Shown here one piece after another: positions 17,191 to 26,252 of a stretch of DNA of 64,000 nucleotides (its first letter is position 1; each line of letters opens with the position of its first letter). The translations under genes were made by a program, and so were the position numbers. This DNA comes from Streptomyces rhizoryzae (GTDB lineage Bacteria > Actinomycetota > Actinomycetes > Streptomycetales > Streptomycetaceae), in contig NZ_JALMUV010000012.1 of the NCBI RefSeq assembly GCF_023155275.1, positions 86,720-150,719 of the forward strand, written 5' to 3'. The notes under the pieces were generated by a model. That model was given only the letters and a program-made list of their open reading frames with translations, was not told the DNA's origin and made no database searches.

Positions 17191-17830
17191 GGATCCCCCT
17201 GGAGATGGTCAGACGTCCGAGCAGGACGTAGGCGGCGTCGAAGAGCAGGGCCAGGACGACGATCCCGAGGGTCCCGGCGAGCACCTGGTTGAGCGCGTTG
17301 GCGCTGCCCAGCGAGGCGATCCCGCGGAAGATCTCGTTGCCGAGCCCGGGGCCGGAGGCGAAGGCGGCGACCGCCGCGATGCCCATCAGCATCTGGGTGG
17401 CGACCCGGATGCCGGTGAGGATCGGCGGCCAGGCCAGCGGGAGTTCGACCCGCAGCAGCCGGGCGGCCCGGGACATCCCGATGCCCTTCGCCGCGTCGAT
17501 CAGGTCCGGGTCCACCCCGCGCAGCCCGACGATCGCGTTGCGGACCACCGGCAGCAGCCCGTAGAGGGTCAGCGCCACGACGGTCGGCGCGACGCCCAGC
17601 CCGACGACCGGGATCAGCAGGCCGATCAGGGCCAGGGACGGGATCGTCAGCAGCGTCGCGGTGGTCATCGTGGCGAGCGAGCCGGCCCACTCGCTGCGGT
17701 AGGCGGCGACGCCGATCAGGACGCCGAGGGCGGTCGCCAGCGCCATGCACTGGAAGACCGCGGCGGCGTGCTGCACCGTATCGGTCAGCAGCTGGCCGTG
17801 GCGGCTGCCGACGTACTCCCAGAAGCCCAC
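17183..17830 (-). CDS. Osmoprotectant ABC transporter permease
   Basis: The first gene of the operon: a 215-residue permease with about five transmembrane helices and the ATPase-docking loop DLIDAAKGIGMSRAARLLRVELP. It has the usual length for ProW/OpuCB proteins and forms the translocation channel with the second permease. GTG at 17830 is the start. The operon therefore encodes two different permeases flanking the ATPase, as in OpuB/OpuC systems. No regulator adjoins it within the operon; the Lrp gene upstream faces the same direction but is separated by about 40 bases and belongs with hpd. Confidence 0.88.
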   Translation of the reverse strand: MGFWEYVGSRHGQLLTDTVQHAAAVFQCMALATALGVLIGVAAYRSEWAGSLATMTTATLLTIPSLALIGLLIPVVGLGVAPTVVALTLYGLLPVVRNAIVGLRGVDPDLIDAAKGIGMSRAARLLRVELPLAWPPILTGIRVATQMLMGIAAVAAFASGPGLGNEIFRGIASLGSANALNQVLAGTLGIVVLALLFDAAYVLLGRLTISRGIRG

Positions 17831-17872
17831 CGTCGCTCCCCTCGGTCCGTCGCCCGCTCCGGCCTGCCGCCG

Positions 17873-18340
17873 TCAGCCGCCCGCGGCCTGCTGCACCAGC
17901 GGGATGATCCGCAGCGGAACCGGATTTTCCATGACGATCGCCGTCGATGCCCGCACGATGCCATCAAAGCCCACAACCCGGTCGATCACCCGCTGGAGAT
18001 CGGCGTTCGAACGCGCCACGAGCCTGCAGAGCATGTCCCCGTGTCCGGTGGTTGTATGCAGCTCCAGCACCTCCGGTACGCCCGCGAGATGGGCCCGCAC
18101 GTCCCCGCCCTGCCCCTGCTTGATCTCCAGGGTGGCGAACGCGGTCACCGGATAGCCGAGCGCGGCCGGGTCCACGTCCGGGCCGAAGCCCCGGATCACC
18201 CCGTTCGACTGGAGCCGGTCCAGCCGCGCCTGCACCGTCCCGCGGGCCACCCCCAGCCGCCGGGACGCCTCCAGGACGCCGATCCGCGGCTCCCGGGCGA
18301 GCAGCTCCAGCAGCGCCCCGTCAAGATGATCGATCGCCAT
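17873..18340 (-). CDS. Lrp/AsnC-family transcriptional regulator, probable hpd regulator
   Basis: A 155-residue Lrp/AsnC protein: an N-terminal helix-turn-helix (about 3-55, with VLEASRRLGVARGTVQARLDRL) and a C-terminal RAM/ACT-like effector domain (about 65-145). It is encoded divergently from hpd, and the shared intergenic region carries an inverted repeat at 18367-18413. Lrp-type regulators respond to amino acids, so control of tyrosine catabolism by tyrosine, phenylalanine or a related metabolite is a reasonable inference. Start ATG 18340 is preceded by ggaggt. Confidence 0.88.
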   Translation of the reverse strand: MAIDHLDGALLELLAREPRIGVLEASRRLGVARGTVQARLDRLQSNGVIRGFGPDVDPAALGYPVTAFATLEIKQGQGGDVRAHLAGVPEVLELHTTTGHGDMLCRLVARSNADLQRVIDRVVGFDGIVRASTAIVMENPVPLRIIPLVQQAAGG

Positions 18341-18366
18341 TGCGTGGACCTCCGATTTTGCTGGTC

Positions 18367-19627
<1,261 letters not shown>

Positions 19628-19652
19628 GACGGCCCGGCCCCCGGCCTCCCGC

Positions 19653-19682
19653 GGGCCGTACGCGATCTTCCGTGTACGGCCC
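19653..19682 (+). terminator. Hairpin after hpd
   Basis: A 9-bp stem (19653-19661 with 19674-19682) and 12-base loop, 26 bases after the hpd stop and 20 bases before the next start codon. It probably ends the hpd transcript. Confidence 0.5.
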
Positions 19683-19702
19683 ACGGATGCCAGGCTGAGC
19701 CC

Positions 19703-21067
19703 ATGGACCTCATCGAACGCCTGCGCGCCGGGCTCCCGGCGGATGCGCTGCTCACCGACCCCGACGTCACCGGCTCCTACGCCCGGGACATGGCCAACTT
19801 CTGCGCCGCCGGGACCCCGGCGGCGGTCGTGCTGCCGCGCACCGTCGAGCAGGTCCAGCACGTGATGCGCACCGCCACCGCCTTCCGCGTTCCGGTCGTC
19901 CCGCAGGGCGCCCGGACCGGCGTCTCCGGCGCAGCCAACGCCATCGACGGCTGCCTCGTGCTCTCCCTGGTGAAGATGGACCGCATCCTGGAGATCGACC
20001 CCGTCGACCGGGTGGCGGTGGTCGAACCGGGCGTCGTCAACGCTGTCCTCTCCCGCGCCGTCAACGCACACGGCCTGTACTACCCGCCGGACCCCTCCAG
20101 CTGGGAGATGTGCACCATCGGCGGCAACATCGGCACCGCCGCCGGCGGCCTGTGCTGCGTCAAGTACGGCGTCACCGCCGAGTACGTGCTCGGCCTGGAG
20201 GTGGTGCTCGCCGACGGCCGGCTGCTGCGGACCGGCCGGCGCACCGCCAAGGGGGTCGCCGGCTACGACCTGACCCGGCTCTTCGTCGGTGCCGAGGGCA
20301 CCCTCGGCGTCGTCGTGGGCGCCACCCTGGCCCTGAAGCCGGAACCGCCGCAGCAGCTCGCGCTGGTCGCCGAGTTCGGGTCGGTCGCGGCGGCCGGCGA
20401 CGCGGTCTGCCGGATCATGGCCGGCGGCCACACCCCCGCCCTGCTGGAACTCATGGACCGCACCAGCATCCGCGCGGTCAACGCCATGGCGCAGATGGAC
20501 CTGCCGGAGACCACCGAGGTGCTGCTGCTGGCCGCCTTCGACACCCCCGACCCGGCCGCCGACCTGGCCGCCGTCGGTGCCCTGTGCGCGGCGGCCGGCG
20601 CCACCGACGTCGTCCCCGCCGAGAACGCCGCCGAGTCCGAACTGCTCCTCCAGGCCCGCCGGATGACCTTCACCGCCCTGGAGCGCATCCGGCCCGCGAT
20701 GCTCATCGACGACGTCTGCGTCCCCCGCTCGCAGCTCGCCGCCATGCTGGAGGGCACCGCCGCCATCGCCGCGAAGCACGACCTGACCATCGGCGTCTGC
20801 GCCCACGCCGGCGACGGCAACACCCACCCGCTGGTCTGCTTCGACCCCGCGGACCCCGACGAGGAGCACCGCGCCCGCACCGCCTTCGACGAGATCATGT
20901 CCCTCGGCCTCGCCCTCGGCGGCACCATCACCGGCGAACACGGCGTCGGCGTCCTCAAGAAGGACTGGCTCGCCCGCGAACTGGGCCCGGACGCCCTCGC
21001 CCTCCACCGCGGCATCAAGCAGGTCTTCGATCCGCTGGGGATTCTCAATCCGGGGAAGGTGATTTAG
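19703..21067 (+). CDS. FAD-linked oxidase, GlcD/lactate dehydrogenase type
   Basis: A 454-residue FAD-binding type 4 (PCMH) flavoenzyme. The FAD domain (about 35-215) shows VPQGARTGVSGAANA and CTIGGNIGTAAGGLCCVKYG; the C-terminal FAD-oxidase domain shows CAHAGDGNTHPL and the closing GEHGVGVLKKDWL...LGILNPGKV typical of the GlcD/D-lactate dehydrogenase family. These enzymes oxidise 2-hydroxy acids such as glycolate or D-lactate. No GlcE or GlcF partner genes follow, so it is probably a stand-alone D-2-hydroxyacid dehydrogenase. Next to hpd it might act on an aromatic 2-hydroxyacid, but that is speculation. Confidence 0.9.
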   Translation: MDLIERLRAGLPADALLTDPDVTGSYARDMANFCAAGTPAAVVLPRTVEQVQHVMRTATAFRVPVVPQGARTGVSGAANAIDGCLVLSLVKMDRILEIDPVDRVAVVEPGVVNAVLSRAVNAHGLYYPPDPSSWEMCTIGGNIGTAAGGLCCVKYGVTAEYVLGLEVVLADGRLLRTGRRTAKGVAGYDLTRLFVGAEGTLGVVVGATLALKPEPPQQLALVAEFGSVAAAGDAVCRIMAGGHTPALLELMDRTSIRAVNAMAQMDLPETTEVLLLAAFDTPDPAADLAAVGALCAAAGATDVVPAENAAESELLLQARRMTFTALERIRPAMLIDDVCVPRSQLAAMLEGTAAIAAKHDLTIGVCAHAGDGNTHPLVCFDPADPDEEHRARTAFDEIMSLGLALGGTITGEHGVGVLKKDWLARELGPDALALHRGIKQVFDPLGILNPGKVI

Positions 21068-21121
21068 GGGGTGCGCGGTCGGGGGTGCCCTGCGGGGCCG
21101 CTGCTTCCGGTACGGGCGGCA

Positions 21122-21541
21122 TCAGAGGAGGACGCCGACGCGGGCGGCGAGTCCGCGGAGTTCGGCGGTCGTGCGTCCGGAGACCAGCAGCCCCGAGACC
21201 AGGGATTTGACCGCTGGGCGGGCACGGGTCTCCTCGGGGGCCTGGTGCTCGGCTGCCAGGAGGGCACGAAGACAGTCCTCGCGGCGGCCCCACCGCCCGA
21301 ACGCGGCGGCGGTATCGGTGTAGTAGCGGGCCCGGCGCTCGGTGCTCGGCAGGCTGTGCGGTGCCACTTTCCGAGCGGCGGCGAGGGCCGCTGAGGGGTC
21401 TCCGGCGGAGTTCTCGGCAGAGATGCGGTGGAGTTGCACGGTGGCGCAACCGAAACCGCCGCCGTGGTCGCGCAGCAGCGTGCTGCCGCCGAGTGCGGAA
21501 GCGAGGGCGGCGGCTTCGTCGGTCAGCTCCCGGCGCCTGGA
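21122..21541 (-). pseudogene. 5'-truncated gene, C-terminal part of an XRE/TPR-type regulator
   Basis: The minus-strand frame encodes about 139 residues ending in RTTAELRGLAARVGVLL. The interior reads LTDEAAALASALGG, then CATVQLHRISAENSAG and YYTDTAAAFGRWGRREDCL. This looks like the C-terminal helical repeats of the large Streptomyces HTH_XRE proteins of about 400 residues. The frame is closed by an in-frame TGA at 21542-21544, with no helix-turn-helix and no good start; a GTG at 21439 could at most give 105 residues. The 5' two thirds are missing at the same point where the plus-strand fragment starts, so I call it a decapitated remnant. Confidence 0.6.
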
Positions 21542-21755
21542 TCACGCGGGGCAGGTGGTCGAGACGCTGGAGCGGGAGCCGGCCTGGCCGGGCGTGCCCA
21601 CCGCACAGATCGACCGCTTCTGCCGCGTCCTGGACCGGACGTGCCCCAACCCGTCAGGCCCCGCTGAGCACCTGCCGCATGCCGCGTTCCTGGCCGCCGC
21701 CTACGCCTCGGCCGCCACCGCCCGGCCCGTGGACCCCAAGGAGTACCTGGCATGA
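21540..21755 (+). pseudogene. 5'-truncated gene remnant before the aminotransferase
   Basis: About 71 residues of protein-like sequence on the plus strand, from HAGQVVETLEREPAWPGVP to VDPKEYLA, ending with TGA in an ATGA overlap with the aminotransferase start at 21752. Overlap with the next gene and normal amino-acid composition suggest it was the 3' end of the upstream gene in an operon. Upstream of about 21540 the same frame runs antisense through the XRE remnant, so the original 5' part is lost. I do not recognise the family with confidence; the C-terminus of a Gfo/Idh/MocA-type oxidoreductase is possible given its partner, but unproven. Confidence 0.55.
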
Positions 21756-23005
21756 ACGTCTCTCCGCTCGCTCTTCTCGGTGGCGAACCGGCCCTCACCA
21801 CCCCTGGCCCGCACTTCACCTGGCCTCCGATCGAGGAGGCCGACCGACGTGCCGTCGCCACCCAGCTGGAAACGTCGGTCTCGGTCCCGGACCGTTCCGG
21901 CGTCGTGGCCGACCTGGAGGACGCGCTCGCCTCCTGTCTCGGCGTCCGACACGTGGTCACGACCTGCACCGGAACCGCCGCCCTGCACTCGATGTACGCG
22001 GCTGCCGGAGTCGGTCCGGGGGACGAGGTGATCGTGCCCGCGCTCACCTTCCACGCGACCGCCACTCCGCTGTTCCACCTCGGTGCCCACCCGGTCCTCG
22101 CCGACGTCGATGACCGCGGGCAGCTGGACCTCGACGCCGCCGCCCGCCGGGTCACCGCCCGCACCAAGGCGGTGATCGCTGTGCATCTGTGGGGACTGCC
22201 CCAGGACATGGACGCCCTCGTGCCCTTTGCGGACGAGCACGGCCTGAAGCTGCTGGAGGACGGCTCCCACGCCTACGGCGCCACCTGGAACGGCCGACGC
22301 ATCGGATCCTTCGGAACAGCCGCGGCGTTCAGCCTCAACGGCCCAAAGCCGCTGTCCGCCGGCGAGGGCGGCTTCGTCGCCACGGATGACGACGAGCTGT
22401 ACTACCGGGTGCTGCTGCACGGTCAGTTCAACAAGCGGTGCCGCCGCGAGATCCCCCCCGGACATCCACTGGCTCGCTTCGCGGTCACCGGCATGGGCCT
22501 CAAGTTGCGCATCCACCCGCTGGCCGCCGCGCTCGCCCGCGCCCAGCTCACACGTTCGGAGGGGTACCTGGCCGGGCGGCAGGACATCGCGTCCCGCCTG
22601 TGCGCGGCCCTGGACGGCGTGCCGGGCGTCCGTGTGCCGAACGTGCCGGCGGCGGCGCGGCCGTCGTGGTACGCGTTACCGCTGAGGTACGAAGCGGCTG
22701 AGGTCGGCGGACTGCCGCTTGAGCGGTTTCTCGCCGCGCTCCACGCCGAAGGAGCTGTGGAAACCGATCGCCCGGGCTCGACCTGTCCCCTGCACACCCA
22801 CCCGCTGTTCCAGCACCCCGGAGCATTGCTGCCCGGCTACGCTGACCGCCGACCCACTGCCGCCGGCGGCTACCCGACGGCCGAACATGTGCACGCCACC
22901 ACGTTCAAGCTGCCGGTGTGGCACCGCGAGGACGGCCTCCGCGTCGCTGACGCCTATGCCGCAGCCATGGCCAAAGTTGCCGCTCACGCAAAGGACTTGA
23001 TGTGA
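21752..23005 (+). CDS. DegT/DnrJ/EryC1/StrS-family PLP aminotransferase
   Basis: A 417-residue sugar-aminotransferase-type protein. Fold type I features: CTGTAALHSMYAAAGVGPGDEV (phosphate and substrate loop), VIAVHLWG, LLEDGSHAYGA with the Asp that contacts the PLP ring nitrogen, and the PLP lysine in SLNGPKPLSAGEGG. Family members transaminate keto-sugars or cyclic polyols for antibiotics, cell-wall sugars or aminocyclitols. It overlaps the truncated gene upstream and the NUDIX gene downstream (GTG at 23002), so it is the middle of a three-gene unit whose first gene is broken. Codon usage is visibly less extreme in GC than in flanking core genes, consistent with an acquired island. Confidence 0.9.
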   Translation: MNVSPLALLGGEPALTTPGPHFTWPPIEEADRRAVATQLETSVSVPDRSGVVADLEDALASCLGVRHVVTTCTGTAALHSMYAAAGVGPGDEVIVPALTFHATATPLFHLGAHPVLADVDDRGQLDLDAAARRVTARTKAVIAVHLWGLPQDMDALVPFADEHGLKLLEDGSHAYGATWNGRRIGSFGTAAAFSLNGPKPLSAGEGGFVATDDDELYYRVLLHGQFNKRCRREIPPGHPLARFAVTGMGLKLRIHPLAAALARAQLTRSEGYLAGRQDIASRLCAALDGVPGVRVPNVPAAARPSWYALPLRYEAAEVGGLPLERFLAALHAEGAVETDRPGSTCPLHTHPLFQHPGALLPGYADRRPTAAGGYPTAEHVHATTFKLPVWHREDGLRVADAYAAAMAKVAAHAKDLM

Positions 23006-23469
23006 CTCCCTTGCCTGCCACCCCTGCGCTGCTAGCCGACCTGAACCGTGCCGCCGAGCGTGACGGCATCGACAAGACCGTTGTCGGCGCCGTCATCGCC
23101 TCCCCGGACGGCCGCGTGCTGCTGCTGCACCGTCCCGCCGACGACTACCTCGGTGGCCTCTGGGAACTCCCGTCCGGCGGCGTGGACGCCGGCGAGACCC
23201 TGCTCGCGGCCCTGGAGCGCGAGGTCGCCGAGGAGACCGGCCTGACCGTCGATGCGGTCGGCGCGTACCTGGGCCACTTCGACTACCGCTCGGGCAGCGG
23301 ACGAGCCACCCGCCAGTTCACCTTCAGCGCCACCGTCACCGGTACCGGCGAGGCGGTGAAACTGACCGAGCACGACGCGTACCTCTGGGCGGACCACGAC
23401 CAGCAGACCCGCGTCTCCAGTGCCGTCCACGCCATCCTCACCACATGGCACCGCGCTCGGGCCGCCTGA
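23002..23469 (+). CDS. NUDIX hydrolase (first copy)
   Basis: A 155-residue NUDIX hydrolase. The NUDIX box is complete: GGVDAGETLLAALEREVAEE followed by TGL, matching G-x5-E-x7-REUXEEXGU. These enzymes hydrolyse nucleoside diphosphates linked to another moiety, for example NDP-sugars or oxidised nucleotides. The GTG start at 23002 overlaps the aminotransferase stop (GTGA), so the two are co-translated and probably act on the same metabolite. A NUDIX acting on an NDP-amino sugar or its by-product would fit, but this is inference. Confidence 0.88.
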   Translation: MTPLPATPALLADLNRAAERDGIDKTVVGAVIASPDGRVLLLHRPADDYLGGLWELPSGGVDAGETLLAALEREVAEETGLTVDAVGAYLGHFDYRSGSGRATRQFTFSATVTGTGEAVKLTEHDAYLWADHDQQTRVSSAVHAILTTWHRARAA

Positions 23470-23797
23470 CGAGCACCGAACCGCCGGGCACCGGCCGCGA
23501 CCGCGCTGCGGGAGCGGCCGAGGCCCGCACGATGGGCTGCCGCGCATGCAGGACTTCCACCGCGCTGCCGGCGGAAGAGGAGACGGCGCGGGCCCTTGCC
23601 GAGGACACCGCGCCGCTGTTGCCGCCTGATCCACTCACCGGGCTTGGTCTCCTCGCCCCCCACGCCAGGTACTCGGCGCTCCCCGCCACGATCCGGGTGG
23701 CGGTGATCCCCGGGGTATGGACCACCTACTGGACTGCGTTCGAAGAGGAGCAGCCTGCGGCGCGAAGTCGCCGCGAAGGCCGGCCGGGCCTCCCGCG
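23470..23797 (+). other. Region without a recognisable gene
   Basis: About 330 bases between the NUDIX gene and the minus-strand hypothetical pair. Open frames exist on both strands, but none shows a recognisable family, start signal or typical amino-acid composition. It may hold decayed sequence from island rearrangement. Confidence 0.4.
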
Positions 23798-24136
23798 CTA
23801 TACCCTCTCGCCCTCCTCCTCCGGGTCGTTACCGTCCTCTTCCGCCACCACCGGCAAACGCGCCCCGCGGCTCTCCGCGACCCGATGCGTGTTGACCAGC
23901 GTTTCCTTCAGTTGAAGCGCGAGCAGGTGCAGCTCGCCCGGTGTCCAGAGGCGGTCCGCCAGCACTCGCTCCGCCTCCTCGATGAGGGCGGCGGCGGCGC
24001 CGAGCTGTTCCGCCTCCAGCCGGTCGGCCAGCCGCGAGACGTACCCGGTCCCGTCACCGGGCAGCAGAAAACACGGCTTCCCGTGGGGCCCCGTCCAGGG
24101 CAGCAGTCGCAGCCCTCCGCCGCCGTCCCCGGTCAC
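23798..24136 (-). CDS. Conserved-looking hypothetical protein, helical
   Basis: A 112-residue protein that begins with LRLLPWTGPHGKPCFLLPGDGTGYVSRLADRLE and continues with long amphipathic helices rich in Leu, Ala and Glu, ending in an acidic tail (EEDGNDPEEEGERV). It looks like a cytoplasmic helical adaptor. I recall this as a common Streptomyces hypothetical protein found next to small proteins starting MTQVIATLL, but I cannot name a function. The GTG start at 24136 overlaps the stop of the upstream gene by four bases (GTGA). Confidence 0.7.
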   Translation of the reverse strand: MTGDGGGGLRLLPWTGPHGKPCFLLPGDGTGYVSRLADRLEAEQLGAAAALIEEAERVLADRLWTPGELHLLALQLKETLVNTHRVAESRGARLPVVAEEDGNDPEEEGERV

Positions 24137-24456
24137 GCGGCGACCTCCACCCCGTGGATCCGGCGCGGGCCGATATCGATCCCGTGCACGGCCAGCCACA
24201 GCGCCCTCCGCCGCCTGCGCCGGGCCCGCAGCTCTGCCCGTTCGGCCTCACTGAGCACGTACGGGCGGACGAGGGGGACCTCCGCGCCGAGGAGGGGCGG
24301 CGGCGTCCGGACCGGGGGCCGGAGCGGGGGGCCGGCCGGCGGCACGTCCTCGCGGCGTGCGGCGGTGGGCGGCGGGACGGACGCCCGGTGCCGCCCGGGG
24401 GCCGGAAGTAACAGTCGCAGCAGCGGGGTGAGGAGGGTCGCGATAACTTGGGTCAT
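24133..24456 (-). CDS. Small hypothetical protein with hydrophobic N-terminus
   Basis: A 107-residue protein starting MTQVIATLLTPLLRLLLPA, which could be a short membrane-associated helix, then a Pro-rich stretch (about 25-65) and a strongly basic, arginine-rich helix ([17 protein letters not shown]). It is coupled to the following gene and is divergent from the HTH protein at 24633, with aaggag five to nine bases before the ATG. The two-gene unit may act as a small membrane or RNA-binding module, but I cannot assign a function. Confidence 0.7.
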   Translation of the reverse strand: MTQVIATLLTPLLRLLLPAPGRHRASVPPPTAARREDVPPAGPPLRPPVRTPPPLLGAEVPLVRPYVLSEAERAELRARRRRRRALWLAVHGIDIGPRRIHGVEVAA

Positions 24457-24632
24457 GCTGGCGCTCCTTGGAAGCGTTGGCCACGCCCCCGGGCCGTCCA
24501 CCACGGTCGCGGGGGTCTTTGCTGCCGTCCAGGCTTCCGCGCCCCAGGATGCGTTACCACTCCGTTCCGCGACCGTTGGGTACGGAGAGGGCGCCACCAC
24601 GGAAAGCGTTCCGAACGTCCCAGGGGGTAGGT

Positions 24633-25388
24633 GTGAACGACGCGCTGCGGCGTGCCATGCTGCAAGCTCGAATGACCGACCGGAAGCTCGCGGAGAGGTG
24701 CGGCGTCGACGTCAAGACGGTCGGCCGGTGGATCACTGAAGGCGGCCGGGTTCCCAGGGCCCGTCACCGGTGGGCCGTGTGCGAGGCGCTCGGGGAGGAG
24801 GAGGCGGTGCTATGGCCGGCTGCCGTGAAAAAGGCGGTCAAGACGGGTCCGGATCGTGAAGTCGTCTCCGTCTATCCGTATCGGTCCGGTTGCCCCGCCT
24901 CGTTGTGGCGTGCGCTGATCGCCAAAGCTGAGCGGGAGTTGGCGTTCGCCGGATACACCAACTACTTCCTCTGGCTCGAACAGGCGCGATTCGGGGCAGC
25001 GTTGCAGAGAAAGGCGGCCAGCGGCTGCCGTATCCGCTTCCTGGTCGGCGACCCCGACAGTGAGCTCACCCGCTCCCGTGAGCGGGAGGAAGGCGTGGCC
25101 CTGTCGTTGTCGACGCGTATCCGGGTCACACTCGCCGAATTGGAGAAGATCAGACATCAGCCGGGCATCGATGCGCGATACAGCGGCGGGCACGCCTACC
25201 TCTCCGTTTTCCGCTTCGACGACGACATGATCGTGACGCCGTTGCTGACGCACCGTGTGGGCCATGACGCCCCCACGCTGCATCTGCGGAGGCAGCAGAA
25301 AGACGGGATGTTCGACCGCTTCGCCTCACATGTCGAAGAGCTGTGGAAACGCGGTGTGCCGGTCTGGGAAGGTGACAGCGATGGGTAG
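24633..25388 (+). CDS. HTH protein with PLD-like C-terminal domain (DUF5919-like)
   Basis: A 251-residue protein with an N-terminal helix-turn-helix (about 1-60; MTDRKLAERCGVDVKTVGRWI) followed by a 160-residue domain beginning ASLWRALIAKAERELAFAGYTNYFLW and containing GCRIRFLVGDPDSE. That pattern resembles phospholipase D-like sensor/effector domains, and I believe it matches what is called DUF5919, though I cannot check this. It has no HKD catalytic motif that I can see. Start is GTG 24633 after aggggg. The stop overlaps the second NUDIX gene (ATGGGTAG at 25381), so an HTH sensor and a NUDIX enzyme are co-expressed. Confidence 0.8.
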   Translation: MNDALRRAMLQARMTDRKLAERCGVDVKTVGRWITEGGRVPRARHRWAVCEALGEEEAVLWPAAVKKAVKTGPDREVVSVYPYRSGCPASLWRALIAKAERELAFAGYTNYFLWLEQARFGAALQRKAASGCRIRFLVGDPDSELTRSREREEGVALSLSTRIRVTLAELEKIRHQPGIDARYSGGHAYLSVFRFDDDMIVTPLLTHRVGHDAPTLHLRRQQKDGMFDRFASHVEELWKRGVPVWEGDSDG

Positions 25389-25848
25389 GCGCGATTACGA
25401 GAACGACCCGGCGGCCCCGGCCGCGAACAGCCTGGTCCCGGCGGCGTCCGCCGTGGTCGTCGACGAGACCGGACGCATCCTGCTCCAGCGCCGCCGCGAC
25501 AACGGCATGTGGGCGCTGCCCGGCGGCGTCATGCACTTCGGGGAGTCCTTGCCGGACTGCGCCGTACGGGAGACCCGCGAAGAGACCGGGCTGGACGTCG
25601 AGATCACCGGCATCGTCGGGACGTATTCCAATCCGCGCCATGTCTTCGCCTACGACGACGGCGAGGTGCGGCAGGAGTTCTCGATCTGTTTCCTGGCACG
25701 ACCCGTGGCGGGAAAGCTCGCGGTGTCCGGCGAATCCACGGACGTCCGCTGGTTCACACCGGAGGAGACCGACGGGCTCCCGATGGTTCCCGGCATCCGC
25801 AAGCGGGTGGCCGATTGGCGGTCGGGCGCCATGCCCGCGATCCGGTAG
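25381..25848 (+). CDS. NUDIX hydrolase (second copy)
   Basis: A 155-residue NUDIX hydrolase with a complete box: GGVMHFGESLPDCAVRETRE followed by ETGL. The N-terminus (VPAASAVVVDETGRILLQRR) and the C-terminal EESTDVRWFTPEETDGL-type segment are standard for MutT-like enzymes. It is not a recent duplicate of the NUDIX gene at 23002, as the two share little beyond the box. Its start ATG lies inside the preceding HTH gene. The coupling suggests the HTH protein senses or controls the level of the substrate. Confidence 0.88.
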   Translation: MGRRDYENDPAAPAANSLVPAASAVVVDETGRILLQRRRDNGMWALPGGVMHFGESLPDCAVRETREETGLDVEITGIVGTYSNPRHVFAYDDGEVRQEFSICFLARPVAGKLAVSGESTDVRWFTPEETDGLPMVPGIRKRVADWRSGAMPAIR

Positions 25849-26252
25849 CGCCGTGCGCGCCGAATCCCTGGAAGGAACGATGAGGTGAGCGCAGGGAAGG
25901 CCGCCGGTACGGCCCCGGCCAGCGCGAGCACCGCGGCGGCGGCCGCCAGCCGGCCCGCCATGGGGGAGGCCCCGGCGTCCCCCGCCCGGGACGCGCACAC
26001 CACCCGCCGCGGTGAAGCGGCCGCCCGGTCCCGGGGCCGCTCCCCGGTGCGTGCTCCGGCGCCCGGAGGTGCGGCGCCCGGTGGGGTGGTGCGCGGTCGC
26101 CGCCGGGGCGGAGGGCGCCGCGGGGGCCCGGCACCGGCGCGGCCTGTGTCTGGTTGCCGGTGCCGGGCGGCGGGGGCGCCCTGCGGGCCCCCTGGCACCC
26201 GTGGGCGTGGCCGGAGGCGGGGGCGCGGCCTCCGGGCCCGTACGCTCCTGGC
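25849..26252 (+). other. Region between island and core genes, no credible gene
   Basis: About 400 bases of very GC-rich sequence marking the right edge of the island. On the minus strand, ATG 25961 would start a signal-peptide-like sequence (MAGRLAAAAAVLALAGAVPA), but it has no ribosome binding site and runs into the antisense of the NUDIX gene; it may be a broken secreted-protein gene. The -10 box TACGCT (26241-26246) belongs to the next gene. Confidence 0.4.

Noticed and set aside
23470..23797. Overlapping open frames between the NUDIX gene and the hypothetical pair
   Set aside because: Both strands stay open only because of high GC; composition and starts do not support a gene.
25848..25961. 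Minus-strand signal-peptide-like start (MAGRLAAAAAVLALAGAVPA)
   Set aside because: No ribosome binding site, and the frame continues antisense through the NUDIX gene. It may be a remnant of a secreted protein, but it is not an intact gene.
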